A stretch of DNA of 64,000 nt. Source: DASPKM01 sp035628135. GTDB taxonomy: Bacteria; Bacteroidota; Bacteroidia; Chitinophagales; Chitinophagaceae. Both the position numbers and the translations under genes were made by a program. The stretch lies in contig DASPKM010000006.1 of NCBI GenBank assembly GCA_035628135.1, positions 899,245-963,244 on the forward strand, in the 5' to 3' direction. Positions within the stretch are counted from its first letter, which is position 1. Each line of letters opens with the position of its first letter. The notes beneath the pieces were generated by a model, which was not told where the DNA came from, did not search any database, and was given only the letters and a program-made list of their open reading frames with translations. Below, piece after piece: positions 50,618-59,286 of this stretch.

Positions 50618-51448
50618 ATGTTTTTTCTGCAAGCAGACCAACCCTCGACCGTTTCCCTGGTACTATTCTTCGGTACCATTGGTATGCTTGCGCTTGCCAT
50701 AGGACTCATCGTATTCATCATATTCCATCAACGTAAGGTCATCCGCTACCAGCTCCAACTCCAAAAAATGGAACAGGATCAGCAAAAAATGCTGCTCAAC
50801 GCCTCTATCCGCCTCCAGGAAGAGGAACGCCAGCGCATAGCTGCCGACCTCCACGACGACGCCGGACCCCTCCTGGCCACCGCCCGCCTCTACCTGAACG
50901 AAAACCTGGTGAACCTGGATAAAACTACCCAACTGCAAAGCATCTACAACGCCAAGCAAATTATCGACGATACCATCCAGCTCATCCGTAATATATCGCA
51001 CAGCCTTATGCCTCCTACCCTCAAAAACTTTGGTTTGGAGTCAGCCGTAAACGACCTGTTCCAGAAAATTAGCGGCGCCGGCACCATGAACGCCAGTTGC
51101 CGTTTCCACGACTATAGAGAGCGAATGGCGCCCGAAAAAGAGCTTATCGTGTTCAGGGTCATACAGGAACTGGTGAACAATATTCTTAAACATAGCAATG
51201 CCAGCTTCATTCACCTTACACAGAATAACAACGACGGCAAATGCTATATCCGCCTGCATCACGACGGACGCGGGCTCACACAAAACGATTTTGAAAAATT
51301 AAATAAAAGCACAGTCGGCCTCGGACTTAAAAACATCCAGAGCCGCCTGAAAGTATTACACGGAAAAATCCAATTTGAAAAAGATATGAGCCAAACCTAT
51401 TACAAAGCCACCATCGAAATCCCCCGCGAAGAAGACGACAGGCATTAA
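50618..51448 (+). CDS. HisKA_3 sensor histidine kinase (module 2)
   Basis: A 276-residue kinase with one membrane segment near 13-37 (SLVLFFGTIGMLALAIGLIV), then a coiled-coil linker (40-70) and the phosphoacceptor helix with H79 in RIAADLHDDAGPLLATARLY. The HATPase part has VFRVIQELVNNILKHSNAS (about 180-198) and GRGLTQNDF, GLGLKNIQSRLKVLHGKI. There is no extracellular sensor domain. It differs from the module 1 kinase in composition and detailed sequence, so the two modules are old paralogues rather than a recent copy. Confidence 0.92.
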   Translation: MFFLQADQPSTVSLVLFFGTIGMLALAIGLIVFIIFHQRKVIRYQLQLQKMEQDQQKMLLNASIRLQEEERQRIAADLHDDAGPLLATARLYLNENLVNLDKTTQLQSIYNAKQIIDDTIQLIRNISHSLMPPTLKNFGLESAVNDLFQKISGAGTMNASCRFHDYRERMAPEKELIVFRVIQELVNNILKHSNASFIHLTQNNNDGKCYIRLHHDGRGLTQNDFEKLNKSTVGLGLKNIQSRLKVLHGKIQFEKDMSQTYYKATIEIPREEDDRH

Positions 51449-51461
51449 CAGGTGTAATTCG

Positions 51462-51469
51462 TATCTTTG
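51462..51469 (+). promoter_or_regulatory. -7 box before the module 2 response regulator
   Basis: TATCTTTG matches TAnnTTTG, 23 bp before the ATG at 51492. No TTG at the expected -33 distance. It could give the regulator its own promoter, in addition to read-through from the kinase. Confidence 0.35.
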
Positions 51470-51491
51470 AAACCCGCTTAAGTCAATACCT

Positions 51492-52154
51492 ATGGGAGTC
51501 ATTAAAGTGGCTATTGCCGACGACCACAAAATATTCAGAAAAGGAGTCATCCTTTCCCTGAGGCCGTACACCAATATCAAGTTCGTGCTGGAAGCCGACC
51601 ACGGCCAGCAACTGCTCGATGGCCTGCAAGAGATCAGCGCAGACGATAAGCCAGACGTTATCCTCATGGACCTGCGCATGCCCATGAAAGACGGCATAGA
51701 AACTACAAAACAGGTAGCCAAACAATTCCCGCAAATACACATCATAGCCCTTACCATGTTCGAGGACGAACGCTTCGTGAGCCATATGATGGAAATAGGG
51801 GCCAATGGTTATCTCCTTAAAAGCGCCGACCCCGCAGAGATCAAACGCGCCATCATGGAAGTAATGAGCAAGGGATACTACCTCAATAATTTTGTGAACC
51901 GCATACTCCTTAAAAAATCGCACTCCAAGACCAAGGCCATCCCAACCCTCAATAGCGAAATAACCTTGAACGACCGCGAAAGGGACGTGATCAAATACAT
52001 CTGCATGGAGTTTACAGCCCAGGAAATAGCGCAAAAACTGGAGGTAAGCCCCCGCACGGTGGAGGCCATTAAAGACAGGCTAATGGAAAGATTTGGAGCA
52101 AAAAATACCGCAGGACTGGTATTTTTCGCGGTAAAAAATAACCTGGTCGACTAA
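51492..52154 (+). CDS. NarL-type response regulator (module 2)
   Basis: A 220-residue regulator. Receiver: VAIADDHKIFRKG, phospho-acceptor D60 in VILMDLRMPMKDG, IALTMFEDERFVSHMMEIG, Lys in GYLLKSADP near 116. LuxR-type HTH: LNDRERDVIKYICMEFTAQE, VSPRTVEAIKDRLMERFGAK (about 157-205). It is 44 bp behind the kinase. It is closer in sequence to the orphan regulator at 48076 than to the module 1 regulator (both have DHKIFR, GANxYL, KNTAGL/KTIAGL). Confidence 0.93.
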   Translation: MGVIKVAIADDHKIFRKGVILSLRPYTNIKFVLEADHGQQLLDGLQEISADDKPDVILMDLRMPMKDGIETTKQVAKQFPQIHIIALTMFEDERFVSHMMEIGANGYLLKSADPAEIKRAIMEVMSKGYYLNNFVNRILLKKSHSKTKAIPTLNSEITLNDRERDVIKYICMEFTAQEIAQKLEVSPRTVEAIKDRLMERFGAKNTAGLVFFAVKNNLVD

Positions 52155-52167
52155 CCGAGACTTATAC

Positions 52168-52824
52168 TTAGAACCGCATCTCAGGTACATCGCCTTCTAC
52201 TATCAGCTTGCCGGCTGTTTTGGCCTTTATTTCATCCACGCTAATGCCCGGCGCACGCTCCAACAGCCGAAAACCTTCCGGCGTTACATCCAACACCGCA
52301 ATTTCAGTCACGATCTTTTTTACACATCGTACGCCTGTCAAAGGCAATGTACAGGCATGCAATAGTTTGGACTCTCCTTTAGGATTGGTATGCATCATGG
52401 CCACGATAATATTCCGCGCACTTGCAACCAGGTCCATTGCCCCGCCCATGCCCTTCACCATCTTGCCGGGTATCTTCCAGTTGGCAATGTCTCCCTGCTC
52501 GCTTACTTCCATCGCGCCCAGTACGGTCAGGTCTACCTTGCCCGCCCTGATCATTCCAAAGCTTTCGGCGCTGTCGAAGAACGAACCGCCCGGTAAAATG
52601 GTCACCGTTTCCTTACCAGCATTTATCAGGTCTGCGTCCATTTCTTCTTCCGTAGGATATGGGCCCATGCCCAGCATGCCGTTCTCTGACTGCAGCATGA
52701 TCATCATGCCCTCGGGAATATAATTCGCCACCAGCGTGGGAATGCCAATGCCCAGATTCACATACATGCCATCCCTTAACTCCTGGGCTATGCGCTTTGC
52801 TATACCGTATTTATCTAACGCCAT
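52168..52824 (-). CDS. scoB: 3-oxoacid CoA-transferase subunit B
   Basis: A 218-residue CoA transferase beta subunit. MYVNLGIGIPTLVANYIPEG near 20-38 and the catalytic Glu in LQSENGMLGMGPYP (about 48) are diagnostic, and IVAMMHTNPKGESKLL, CTLPLTG follow. It transfers CoA from succinyl-CoA to an acetoacetate-type acid. The partner subunit A gene is 31 bp upstream on the same strand. Confidence 0.96.
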   Translation of the reverse strand: MALDKYGIAKRIAQELRDGMYVNLGIGIPTLVANYIPEGMMIMLQSENGMLGMGPYPTEEEMDADLINAGKETVTILPGGSFFDSAESFGMIRAGKVDLTVLGAMEVSEQGDIANWKIPGKMVKGMGGAMDLVASARNIIVAMMHTNPKGESKLLHACTLPLTGVRCVKKIVTEIAVLDVTPEGFRLLERAPGISVDEIKAKTAGKLIVEGDVPEMRF

Positions 52825-52855
52825 AATTAAATTGAATTATTATTAAGGCTGGAAC

Positions 52856-53554
52856 TTATCGATTAATGCGAACCGTTTTGCGCTCTATCCTTTTTTCATA
52901 ATTGCTTCCCTGGAAGATCCTATGCACATAAATGCCGGGCACGTGTATCTGGTCTGGCTCCAATTCTCCGGGTTGCACCAATTGCTCTACTTCGGCAATA
53001 GTAATATCTCCTGCCTTTGCCATGGAAGTGGAAAAATTGCGGGTGGTCTTGCGAAATACCAGGTTGCCGAAGGTATCGCCCTTCCAGGCCTTTACAATTG
53101 CAAACTGCGCGTGCAGGGCATATTCCATCAGGTAAGGCTTGCCGTTAAACGTACGTGCCTCCTTTCCTTGCCCTATTTCCGTTCCGTACCCTGCGGGCGT
53201 AAAAAAAGCAGGAATGCCCATACCAGCCATCTGAATGCGTGTGGCAAGCGTTCCCTGGGGTATCAGGTCAACTTCCAGCTCACCGCTCAGCAATTGCCGC
53301 TCAAACTCGGCATTCTCGCCGACATAGGAGCTCATCATTTTCTTTATCTGTCGGGTTTTCAGCAGCAGGCCCAGCCCAAAATCATCTACTCCCGCATTGT
53401 TTGAAATACAGGTAAGGTCCTTTACTCCTTTTCTTACCAGCGCGTTGATGCAGTTTTCCGGTATACCGCACAGTCCGAACCCGCCCAGCATCAACACCGC
53501 GCCATCGCCAATGTCCCTGATGGCTTCATCAGCATTTTGAACAAGCTTTCGCAT
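52856..53554 (-). CDS. scoA: 3-oxoacid CoA-transferase subunit A
   Basis: The start at MRKLVQNADEAIRDIGDGAV gives 232 residues, the normal subunit length. An upstream in-frame start 13 codons earlier adds residues (MYFCLLQKKLFSV) unlike the family. MLGGFGLCGIPENCINALV (about 22-40) is the GGFGxxGxPE motif, and SNNAGVDDFGLGLLL and TPAGYGTEIGQGKE follow. It forms the heteromeric transferase with the downstream scoB. The genes have the usual A-B order. Confidence 0.95.
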   Translation of the reverse strand: MRKLVQNADEAIRDIGDGAVLMLGGFGLCGIPENCINALVRKGVKDLTCISNNAGVDDFGLGLLLKTRQIKKMMSSYVGENAEFERQLLSGELEVDLIPQGTLATRIQMAGMGIPAFFTPAGYGTEIGQGKEARTFNGKPYLMEYALHAQFAIVKAWKGDTFGNLVFRKTTRNFSTSMAKAGDITIAEVEQLVQPGELEPDQIHVPGIYVHRIFQGSNYEKRIERKTVRINR

Positions 53555-53594
53555 GACTGAGAATAATTTTTTTTGAAGAAGGCAAAAGTACAAC

Positions 53595-53954
53595 CTATTG
53601 CGAACTCATACCCTTGTATGCATCCTGTATGCGCCGGTTGGCCCGGGAGGCCAGCGAATCGAAGATTCTTTTATTCTGCACCGGATGCGCAACATAATAT
53701 TGATAACTCTTTACAAACTGGTCCCAGCTGGTATTGTGCATTTTAAATACCCGCTCATACAACCGGTGCCGCTCTGCCTGCACATCGATCTTATTGGAAT
53801 CCTTCAACACAAAATTCTGCACAAACTCATCGGCCTGCACCACATCCCAGATCACATTTTCCATTTTATTGGGCGGCAGCACTTCCTCGGGCTTTTCATT
53901 GCCCCTGCAACCCATAATGCAACACAATAAAACAATGGAAAATAACCTCCTCAT
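53595..53954 (-). CDS. DUF4296 lipoprotein
   Basis: A 119-residue protein with lipobox in LLCCIMGCRGNE, so membrane-anchored by lipid. The mature part shows the DUF4296 features: NKMENVIWDVVQADEFVQNF and HRLYERVFKMHNTSWDQF, ending SYQYYVAHP. Function unknown. It overlaps the end of the DUF4835 gene by 4 bp, as the last gene of the bamD-coaBC cluster. Confidence 0.85.
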   Translation of the reverse strand: MRRLFSIVLLCCIMGCRGNEKPEEVLPPNKMENVIWDVVQADEFVQNFVLKDSNKIDVQAERHRLYERVFKMHNTSWDQFVKSYQYYVAHPVQNKRIFDSLASRANRRIQDAYKGMSSQ

Positions 53955-54871
53955 CTCAATTCGAGTTTATACAACGATGCATTGGACACGTCTACCCTGC
54001 CCAACACGTCCAGGGCCCTGCTCTTTTCATCGGGCGAAGCTTTTTTGAACACCTTGATCAGCTCGCCCGACCTGCCCTGGAAAAAGAATTGGATGATCAT
54101 TGAATTGGGAATCTCTGTATTGAGCGTGCCCAGCATGTTCAATGAATTTAAAATAGCCGTTCTGGCGGTAGCTTCATTCTCGTACATATGGTCCATGCCG
54201 AGCCTGAAATAACTGTACATGGCATCGTGAACGATGTTATACCGGTTATTGGTCAGATTTTCCGTCAGCCAGTAGCGGTTGCGCAAGCCATCGAAGGCGC
54301 GCCAGCCCGTAATATCCCTGCTTTCGGGAGCATTGTTCACAATGCTCTGCGCTTTTTGAAAATACTGCTCTCCTTCACGCGGAGCAAAGGAATTGAAATC
54401 GAGGCCCAATATCACATACACGTAATATGCAAATATCGCGGTCAGGTTAGCAGCGATGGGATCGGTGCCCTGCACCCGGTTTTCGTTGAACTCCAGCGGC
54501 TGAAATTCAACATAGCGGAACACCACGCCCTCGTCCATGTGATTGATCAAAGGCGTTTGGTAAGCTGAATTGTAAACCGGCCGTGCAGCCTGAATGGTCA
54601 GTGAAGCCTGGTAGATATTGGTGCCTACCAGCTTCTCAATGTTCAATAAAAAATTACAAATGATCTTTTCCTGCTGCGAGAAGGTATGGTTGGTCCATTT
54701 TCTATTGTTCACGAAATTGTTCAGCGAGGTTTGAAGCGTTTGAAAAACCTTCTTATCCACCTGCGAACCGATCCGGCTGGAATTGACCGTAATGCGCGCC
54801 TGCAGCTCCTGTGCCTTCAATTGCACCCCCATCAACACCAGCACACCCGCAATAAAAATCACTTTACGCAT
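53951..54871 (-). CDS. DUF4835 family envelope protein
   Basis: A 306-residue protein with signal peptide (MRKVIFIAGVLVLMGVQLKA). The body matches DUF4835: ELQARITVNSSRIGSQVDKK, FSQQEKIICNFLLNIEK, TIQAARPVYNSAYQTPLINH, FAYYVYVILGLDFNSF, ARTAILNSLNMLG. Genes of this family sit beside coaBC across Bacteroidetes. Function unknown. The start overlaps the coaBC stop by 8 bp, and its stop overlaps the DUF4296 start. Confidence 0.92.
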   Translation of the reverse strand: MRKVIFIAGVLVLMGVQLKAQELQARITVNSSRIGSQVDKKVFQTLQTSLNNFVNNRKWTNHTFSQQEKIICNFLLNIEKLVGTNIYQASLTIQAARPVYNSAYQTPLINHMDEGVVFRYVEFQPLEFNENRVQGTDPIAANLTAIFAYYVYVILGLDFNSFAPREGEQYFQKAQSIVNNAPESRDITGWRAFDGLRNRYWLTENLTNNRYNIVHDAMYSYFRLGMDHMYENEATARTAILNSLNMLGTLNTEIPNSMIIQFFFQGRSGELIKVFKKASPDEKSRALDVLGRVDVSNASLYKLELR

Positions 54872-56060
54872 GAAGTAAGTTTACAATCCTATCAACGATA
54901 TCTTTTGCTACTTGTTGCTTTGGTTTTCGCTCATACGCCAGCTCTTTACCATTTCTTTCGAAAATGGTGATCTTATTGGTATCATGACCGAAGCCCGCCC
55001 CCTCGTCGTTCAGGGAATTCAATACGATCAGGTCGGCATTCTTGCCTTCCAGCTTGCGCAGGGCATATTCTTTTTCATTGTTGGTTTCCAGGGCAAACCC
55101 TACCAGTATCTGTCCATTCTTCTTTTGCTGCCCCAGCGTCTTCAAAATATCCCTGGTCTTTACCAGCTCCAACACTACTGTTTCACCGGTTTTCTTGATC
55201 TTTTCATTGGCGGTTGTCGCCGGCGTATAGTCGGCTACGGCAGCCGACATGATGGCAACATCGGAACTTTCAAATTCCAACATGCAAGCCTGGTACATTT
55301 CCTCTGCAGTACGCACCTTCTTAAGATGAACGCCTGGTATGGACGGAGCAAGCGAAGAAGGGCCCAATACCAGGTTTACCTCCGCGCCGCGATTGGCCAA
55401 TTCCTTTGAAAGCGCAATGCCCATTTTGCCAGATGAATGGTTGCCGATGAATCGCACAGGGTCTATAGGCTCATACGTAGGTCCCGCCGTTACCAGCACC
55501 TTCTTTCCCACCAGGTCCTTTTCAAGAAAGATGTGTTCATCGATAAATTGAAGAATGGCTTCCGGTTCGGCCATGCGCCCATCTCCATACAGGCCGCTCG
55601 CCAGCTCTCCCTTATCCACGGGAATGATAACGTTGCCGTACGACCGAAGTTTATCGAGATTGGAAACAGTGGTAGTATGATGCCACATATCCTCGTCCAT
55701 GGCAGGCGCCACTACTACCGGGCAGGTAGCCGAAAGATAGGTTGCCATCAATAAATTATCGCATTGGCCCGTGGCCATTTTAGCCAGCGTATTGCAGCTT
55801 AATGGGGCGATGAGCATTACATCGGCCCAACGGCCCAACATTACATGGTTGGCCCAGGCCTCTTCAGTGAAGAGGTCCGTTAAAACAGGATTCTTTGAAA
55901 GCGTTGACAATGTAAGCGGCGTAACAAAGTCCTTCGCAGCGGGGGTCATGATCACTTTTACTTCCGCTCCTGCCTTTACAAACTGGCGGACCAGCAGGAT
56001 AGACTTATAGGCGGCAATGCTACCGGTGACGCCTAACAGGATTTTTTTCCCCTTGAACAT
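54864..56060 (-). CDS. coaBC: Bifunctional phosphopantothenoylcysteine decarboxylase / phosphopantothenate-cysteine ligase
   Basis: A 398-residue two-domain enzyme of coenzyme A synthesis. CoaC domain (1-180): GVTGSIAAYKSILLVRQF, the flavin-site ANHVMLGRWADVMLIAPLSC and substrate loop VVAPAMDEDMWHH, where the Asn of the common PAMN motif is Asp, as often in this phylum. CoaB domain (185-398): VLVTAGPTYEPIDPVRFIGN, HSSGKMGIAL, and KIKKTG near 292. The product is 4'-phosphopantetheine. It sits in the bamD-rpoZ-coaBC order typical of the phylum. Confidence 0.96.
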   Translation of the reverse strand: MFKGKKILLGVTGSIAAYKSILLVRQFVKAGAEVKVIMTPAAKDFVTPLTLSTLSKNPVLTDLFTEEAWANHVMLGRWADVMLIAPLSCNTLAKMATGQCDNLLMATYLSATCPVVVAPAMDEDMWHHTTTVSNLDKLRSYGNVIIPVDKGELASGLYGDGRMAEPEAILQFIDEHIFLEKDLVGKKVLVTAGPTYEPIDPVRFIGNHSSGKMGIALSKELANRGAEVNLVLGPSSLAPSIPGVHLKKVRTAEEMYQACMLEFESSDVAIMSAAVADYTPATTANEKIKKTGETVVLELVKTRDILKTLGQQKKNGQILVGFALETNNEKEYALRKLEGKNADLIVLNSLNDEGAGFGHDTNKITIFERNGKELAYERKPKQQVAKDIVDRIVNLLHA

Positions 56061-56111
56061 GCTTTAAAATTAAAACATTTTATGGACGGAATGCTGTATA
56101 CCCAACGCTTA

Positions 56112-56142
56112 AAACAAAAAGCGACAGCTTTGTGACTGTCGC
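56112..56142 (-). terminator. Terminator behind the omega subunit gene
   Basis: GCGACAG (56121-56127) pairs with CTGTCGC (56136-56142). On the minus strand the stem is followed by TTTTTGTTTT. It lies 22 bp past the stop of the omega gene and 52 bp before the coaBC start, so it may attenuate coaBC expression rather than fully separate it. Confidence 0.8.
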
Positions 56143-56164
56143 CCTGACGAAATGTACTTACCCG

Positions 56165-56506
56165 TTAGCTGAACAGGTCATCTGTATTCTTTCGGTAGTA
56201 TATCTTGTTCTCCATGAATTCCTGTGTTGCCAGCAGCGAGGGATTGGGCATGCGCTCGTAAGCCCTCGATATTTCTATCTGCTCCTTATTTTCATGGATC
56301 TCTTCCAGGCTGTCTGTATGACTTGCGAATTCATCCAGCTTGTTATGCAGTTCTTCCTTCATGGCAATGTTGATCTGGTTTGCCCTTTTGGCTACAATGG
56401 CAATAGACTCATACAGGTTGCCGGTTTTACCCTTGATCTCTGTAAGATTACGGGTTTCTACCACGTTGCTGGTGTTAGCACTAAGTTGACGCCTTAGTTT
56501 GCTCAT
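56165..56506 (-). CDS. rpoZ: RNA polymerase omega subunit, Bacteroidetes type
   Basis: A 113-residue protein. LYESIAIVAKRANQINIAMK (about 31-50) is the Bacteroidetes version of the omega conserved region. The flanks, a short N-terminus with TRNLTEIKGKTGN and a C-terminal YERMPNPSLLATQEFMENKI, match the phylum's long omega. It helps assemble the polymerase. It overlaps the 3' end of bamD by 26 bp. Confidence 0.93.
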   Translation of the reverse strand: MSKLRRQLSANTSNVVETRNLTEIKGKTGNLYESIAIVAKRANQINIAMKEELHNKLDEFASHTDSLEEIHENKEQIEISRAYERMPNPSLLATQEFMENKIYYRKNTDDLFS

Positions 56507-57296
56507 TTTGTAATGCTTTTATATTGTTTTGCGATAAGTTCAAATAACGCTCCGTCTCCTTCATCAATTTGCTGTCAGGGAAACGGTCGATAAAATCGTT
56601 GCATTCCGTAATCACCTGCTCAAACCTTGCAAATTTCTTTTCTTCTATGCTCATGAGCGCAAACTGGTAGTAAGATTTTATTACTTGCAGCTTGTATTCG
56701 TCGCTTTTTTCAGAATCCGGAAAGGTATTCATTAAATTGGTAAAAGCAATGCCTGCGGCCCTGTACTGCCCCAGATTATAATACAGTTCGGCATTCTTAA
56801 ACTCCTTCATCTCCAGCTTAGCCCTGCATCGATCGATGATATCGGTGGCTTCCTTGATGCGGGCCGACCCTGGATGCGTATTGATGAAGGTCTGCATCAG
56901 GCCGATGGTACGCTGAGTATTGGTTTGGTCCAACTCCACCTTTGGCGACTGCTTAAAATAAGTAAATGCGCGCATGTACTCCATTTCCTCTGCCCTGGCA
57001 CTGTTGGGAAAAACTTCCACAAACCCTTTGAACAGGTTTTCGGCGTTCAGGTAGTCGCGCTGGTAATAGGCGCAGTAAGCATATTTATAATATACGTCTT
57101 CGAACTGGGGTGTACCCTTTACAATCGGGAACAGCTCTTCGAACAGGAGTTGGGCGTAATTGTATTTTTTCTTGGCGTAGTACTGCTCAGCCATTCTAAG
57201 CTTGTAATCGTAGTCAGTACTCTTCTGCACCTTGCTGAACTTGGAACAGGAGGTAAGCGCCAGGGAAACCAACAGTAAACAGGTGATAAGTCTCAT
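56481..57296 (-). CDS. bamD: Outer membrane assembly lipoprotein BamD
   Basis: The start at MRLITCLLLVSLALTSCSKF puts a normal signal and lipobox (LTSC) first. An ATG four codons upstream adds MPAF and is less likely. The 271-residue product is built of TPR-like helices (AEQYYAKKKYNYAQLLFEEL, FVEVFPNSARAEEMEYMRAF, NAELYYNLGQYRAAGIAFTN). It is part of the BAM complex that inserts barrels into the outer membrane. It leads the cluster with rpoZ and coaBC. Confidence 0.93.
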   Translation of the reverse strand: MRLITCLLLVSLALTSCSKFSKVQKSTDYDYKLRMAEQYYAKKKYNYAQLLFEELFPIVKGTPQFEDVYYKYAYCAYYQRDYLNAENLFKGFVEVFPNSARAEEMEYMRAFTYFKQSPKVELDQTNTQRTIGLMQTFINTHPGSARIKEATDIIDRCRAKLEMKEFKNAELYYNLGQYRAAGIAFTNLMNTFPDSEKSDEYKLQVIKSYYQFALMSIEEKKFARFEQVITECNDFIDRFPDSKLMKETERYLNLSQNNIKALQNEQTKAST

Positions 57297-57380
57297 AAAG
57301 GCGGGCAAAGTTAATCTTATTTGTACAAATTTGGAAGAATTTAGGCCGCTTCCAAAGAACTAAGCGTTAAGATTAATAAA

Positions 57381-57406
57381 AAAACCCTCCCCGAGGGGAG
57401 GGTTTT
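57381..57406 (-). terminator. Terminator of the OmpA-like gene
   Basis: AAAACCCTCCCC (57381-57392) pairs perfectly with GGGGAGGGTTTT (57395-57406). On the minus strand seven or more T follow. It lies 22 bp beyond the stop at 57428 of the OmpA-like gene. Confidence 0.9.
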
Positions 57407-57427
57407 AAATATTTGATTTAGATGATC

Positions 57428-59083
57428 TTAGTTTCTCCTTCTCAAGCCCGGGTGCGGAGCAGGGATGGTGTTAGGGCCTTCTTCACCGGTGGCATCGCGC
57501 AGGTCCACTGTATTTTCGTCCTCGCCGGTAGTGGTGGGCTGACCGGAGCGCCAGATGAAGCGGTCTTGGCTAATGCCTTCTCTATCAACCAGGTAGTTGA
57601 TCACTGCGTTCACCCTGTCCCAGCTAAGTTGCTGTGCGGCCTTGCTGGATTCGCCGTAGCCAATTACAGCTATGCGGCAGGTTGGATTGTCACGCAGCTT
57701 CTGTGCTACGCTGGCAAGCAGTGCCCTTGCATCGTTGCTCAATGTTACGGAGCGGCCGGTGAAGGTAATGCTGGGTAAGTCACCGATTCCGCAGTTACCT
57801 GGACGGATGCCTGCGCAGCATGTATCGAGCCTTTGCCTGATTTCCTGGCAGCAAGCGGGTTCTGGGCACTTACCTACACCATCAGCATCTACGGGCTGGC
57901 ACTGTGTGGGGGTGATCAGTTCCTTGTCGCGGAAGTCAGGAACGCCGTCGCCGTCTGTATCGCGGCTTACACCACGAACGTCAACCGGTGCACCGGCAGG
58001 CGTGTTGGGCTCCTCATCGAACTGGTCAGTTACTTTGTCGCCATCAGCATCGTCCAGTATAGGCTTTGGAAGCTTCATGTGCTGGGGAGCGTTGAGCTCG
58101 TTGTACGCATAGTCGAGGGGGTTAATCCACCACAGCGGTTCAACAGCCTTGGCTCCAACGTTGATGTTCAGGCCAACAGAAAAGAAGTTGTATGAATCGA
58201 AGTCGCGTGATTGTGCGGGTTCTGTTACGCTGTTCTCCTGCCACTGCTGTCCGTCCAACAGGTCTGTTTTGGGAGCAGAGAATTTATCTTCTATGGCAAT
58301 GTTGAGCCTGTTAGATACTTTGAACTGAACGCCGGCGCCTATCACAAATACAGGCCGGAAGGGTTTGTCGAACAATTCGGGTTGGGTAGCGTCTCTTTCT
58401 GCATCGGTTTCATAAGAGTCATCCAGGATGTTATCTTTCAGTTCATCCCTGATGTCTTTCCTGTTCTCATAAGTAGAAGCTATGGCCAGGGCTGAAGCAA
58501 AATTGTACGGGGTGTTACCGTTCAGTGCGTTGATCTTGGCATTGTAGATCATTCCACCGATACCGCCGAATGCATACACATTGAACCCCGTTCTCGCCCT
58601 ATGGAAACGGATATTATTCAAAGTCACAACACCTTGCAAGCTTAATTCAGTAATGTTGGTTTTGTAGTTGTAGAATACGCGTTGGGTTGCTGAGTTATAA
58701 GCATTCCAGGCAGGGTTGCGATCATAAGACTGAGAAGGGCTGAAGTTAAGCCCCCTTGCCCAACCAAGATCCAGCTCTCCACGCAAAGAGAAAACATATC
58801 CCAAAGCCTTTCTCGCATGAATACCTACACCAGGCGTAAACAGCCTGGAGCGGACATCCCCGGACACATTGAACAAACCAGCTTTAATACCAAACTCCCA
58901 TTGATTCCTGGGTTTAGCAGGAAACGGATACGCGTTGTTCTGAAATTCGTTGTGCTGAGGTAAGTTTTTAGCAGGTATCAAAGATGAGTCCTTCATGTCG
59001 TAGGCTGATATTTTCTGAGCGTACGCTCCAGACACAGCCATACACAGGAAGCCAATAAGAAATAGGTACCTTTTGCTTGCCAT
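57428..59083 (-). CDS. OmpA-like outer membrane protein with divergent peptidoglycan-binding motif
   Basis: A 551-residue protein with signal peptide (RYLFLIGFLCMAVSGAYA). Residues 60-330 look like an 8-stranded barrel (GIKAGLFNVSGDV, ALGYVFSLRGELDLGWA). Two thrombospondin type 3-like Ca-binding repeats follow (DADGDKVTDQFD, DTDGDGVPDFRDKE, 340-375), then a Cys-rich linker with eight Cys (395-425) and an OmpA C-terminal domain (430-520). The usual GHTDxxG element is replaced by IGYGESSKAAQQLSWDRV. The terminator is strong and the promoter matches the phylum consensus, so it is probably highly expressed. Confidence 0.9.
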   Translation of the reverse strand: MASKRYLFLIGFLCMAVSGAYAQKISAYDMKDSSLIPAKNLPQHNEFQNNAYPFPAKPRNQWEFGIKAGLFNVSGDVRSRLFTPGVGIHARKALGYVFSLRGELDLGWARGLNFSPSQSYDRNPAWNAYNSATQRVFYNYKTNITELSLQGVVTLNNIRFHRARTGFNVYAFGGIGGMIYNAKINALNGNTPYNFASALAIASTYENRKDIRDELKDNILDDSYETDAERDATQPELFDKPFRPVFVIGAGVQFKVSNRLNIAIEDKFSAPKTDLLDGQQWQENSVTEPAQSRDFDSYNFFSVGLNINVGAKAVEPLWWINPLDYAYNELNAPQHMKLPKPILDDADGDKVTDQFDEEPNTPAGAPVDVRGVSRDTDGDGVPDFRDKELITPTQCQPVDADGVGKCPEPACCQEIRQRLDTCCAGIRPGNCGIGDLPSITFTGRSVTLSNDARALLASVAQKLRDNPTCRIAVIGYGESSKAAQQLSWDRVNAVINYLVDREGISQDRFIWRSGQPTTTGEDENTVDLRDATGEEGPNTIPAPHPGLRRRN

Positions 59084-59125
59084 AACTAAGATTTATGATA
59101 TTGAATAAATGATGGAGAATTTACG

Positions 59126-59155
59126 CAAAAATATTGATTGACCCATAAATAACAA
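59126..59155 (-). promoter_or_regulatory. Promoter of the OmpA-like gene (TTG-N19-TAnnTTTG)
   Basis: On the minus strand TTG (complement of 59153-59155), a 19-bp spacer and TATTTTTG (complement of 59126-59133) match the Bacteroidetes housekeeping promoter exactly. The start codon is about 43 bp downstream of the -7 box. Confidence 0.85.
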
Positions 59156-59286
59156 ATTTTTTTACCCTAACAACAACCGTTAGGGGTTATTTGTGGAATC
59201 CGCTGCATCACATTGCTTCACTGCAATTATTGAACCAACCCACGTTTCTTTTTTTTAATTGAGTAATTTGCCGCCCATTCAATACA

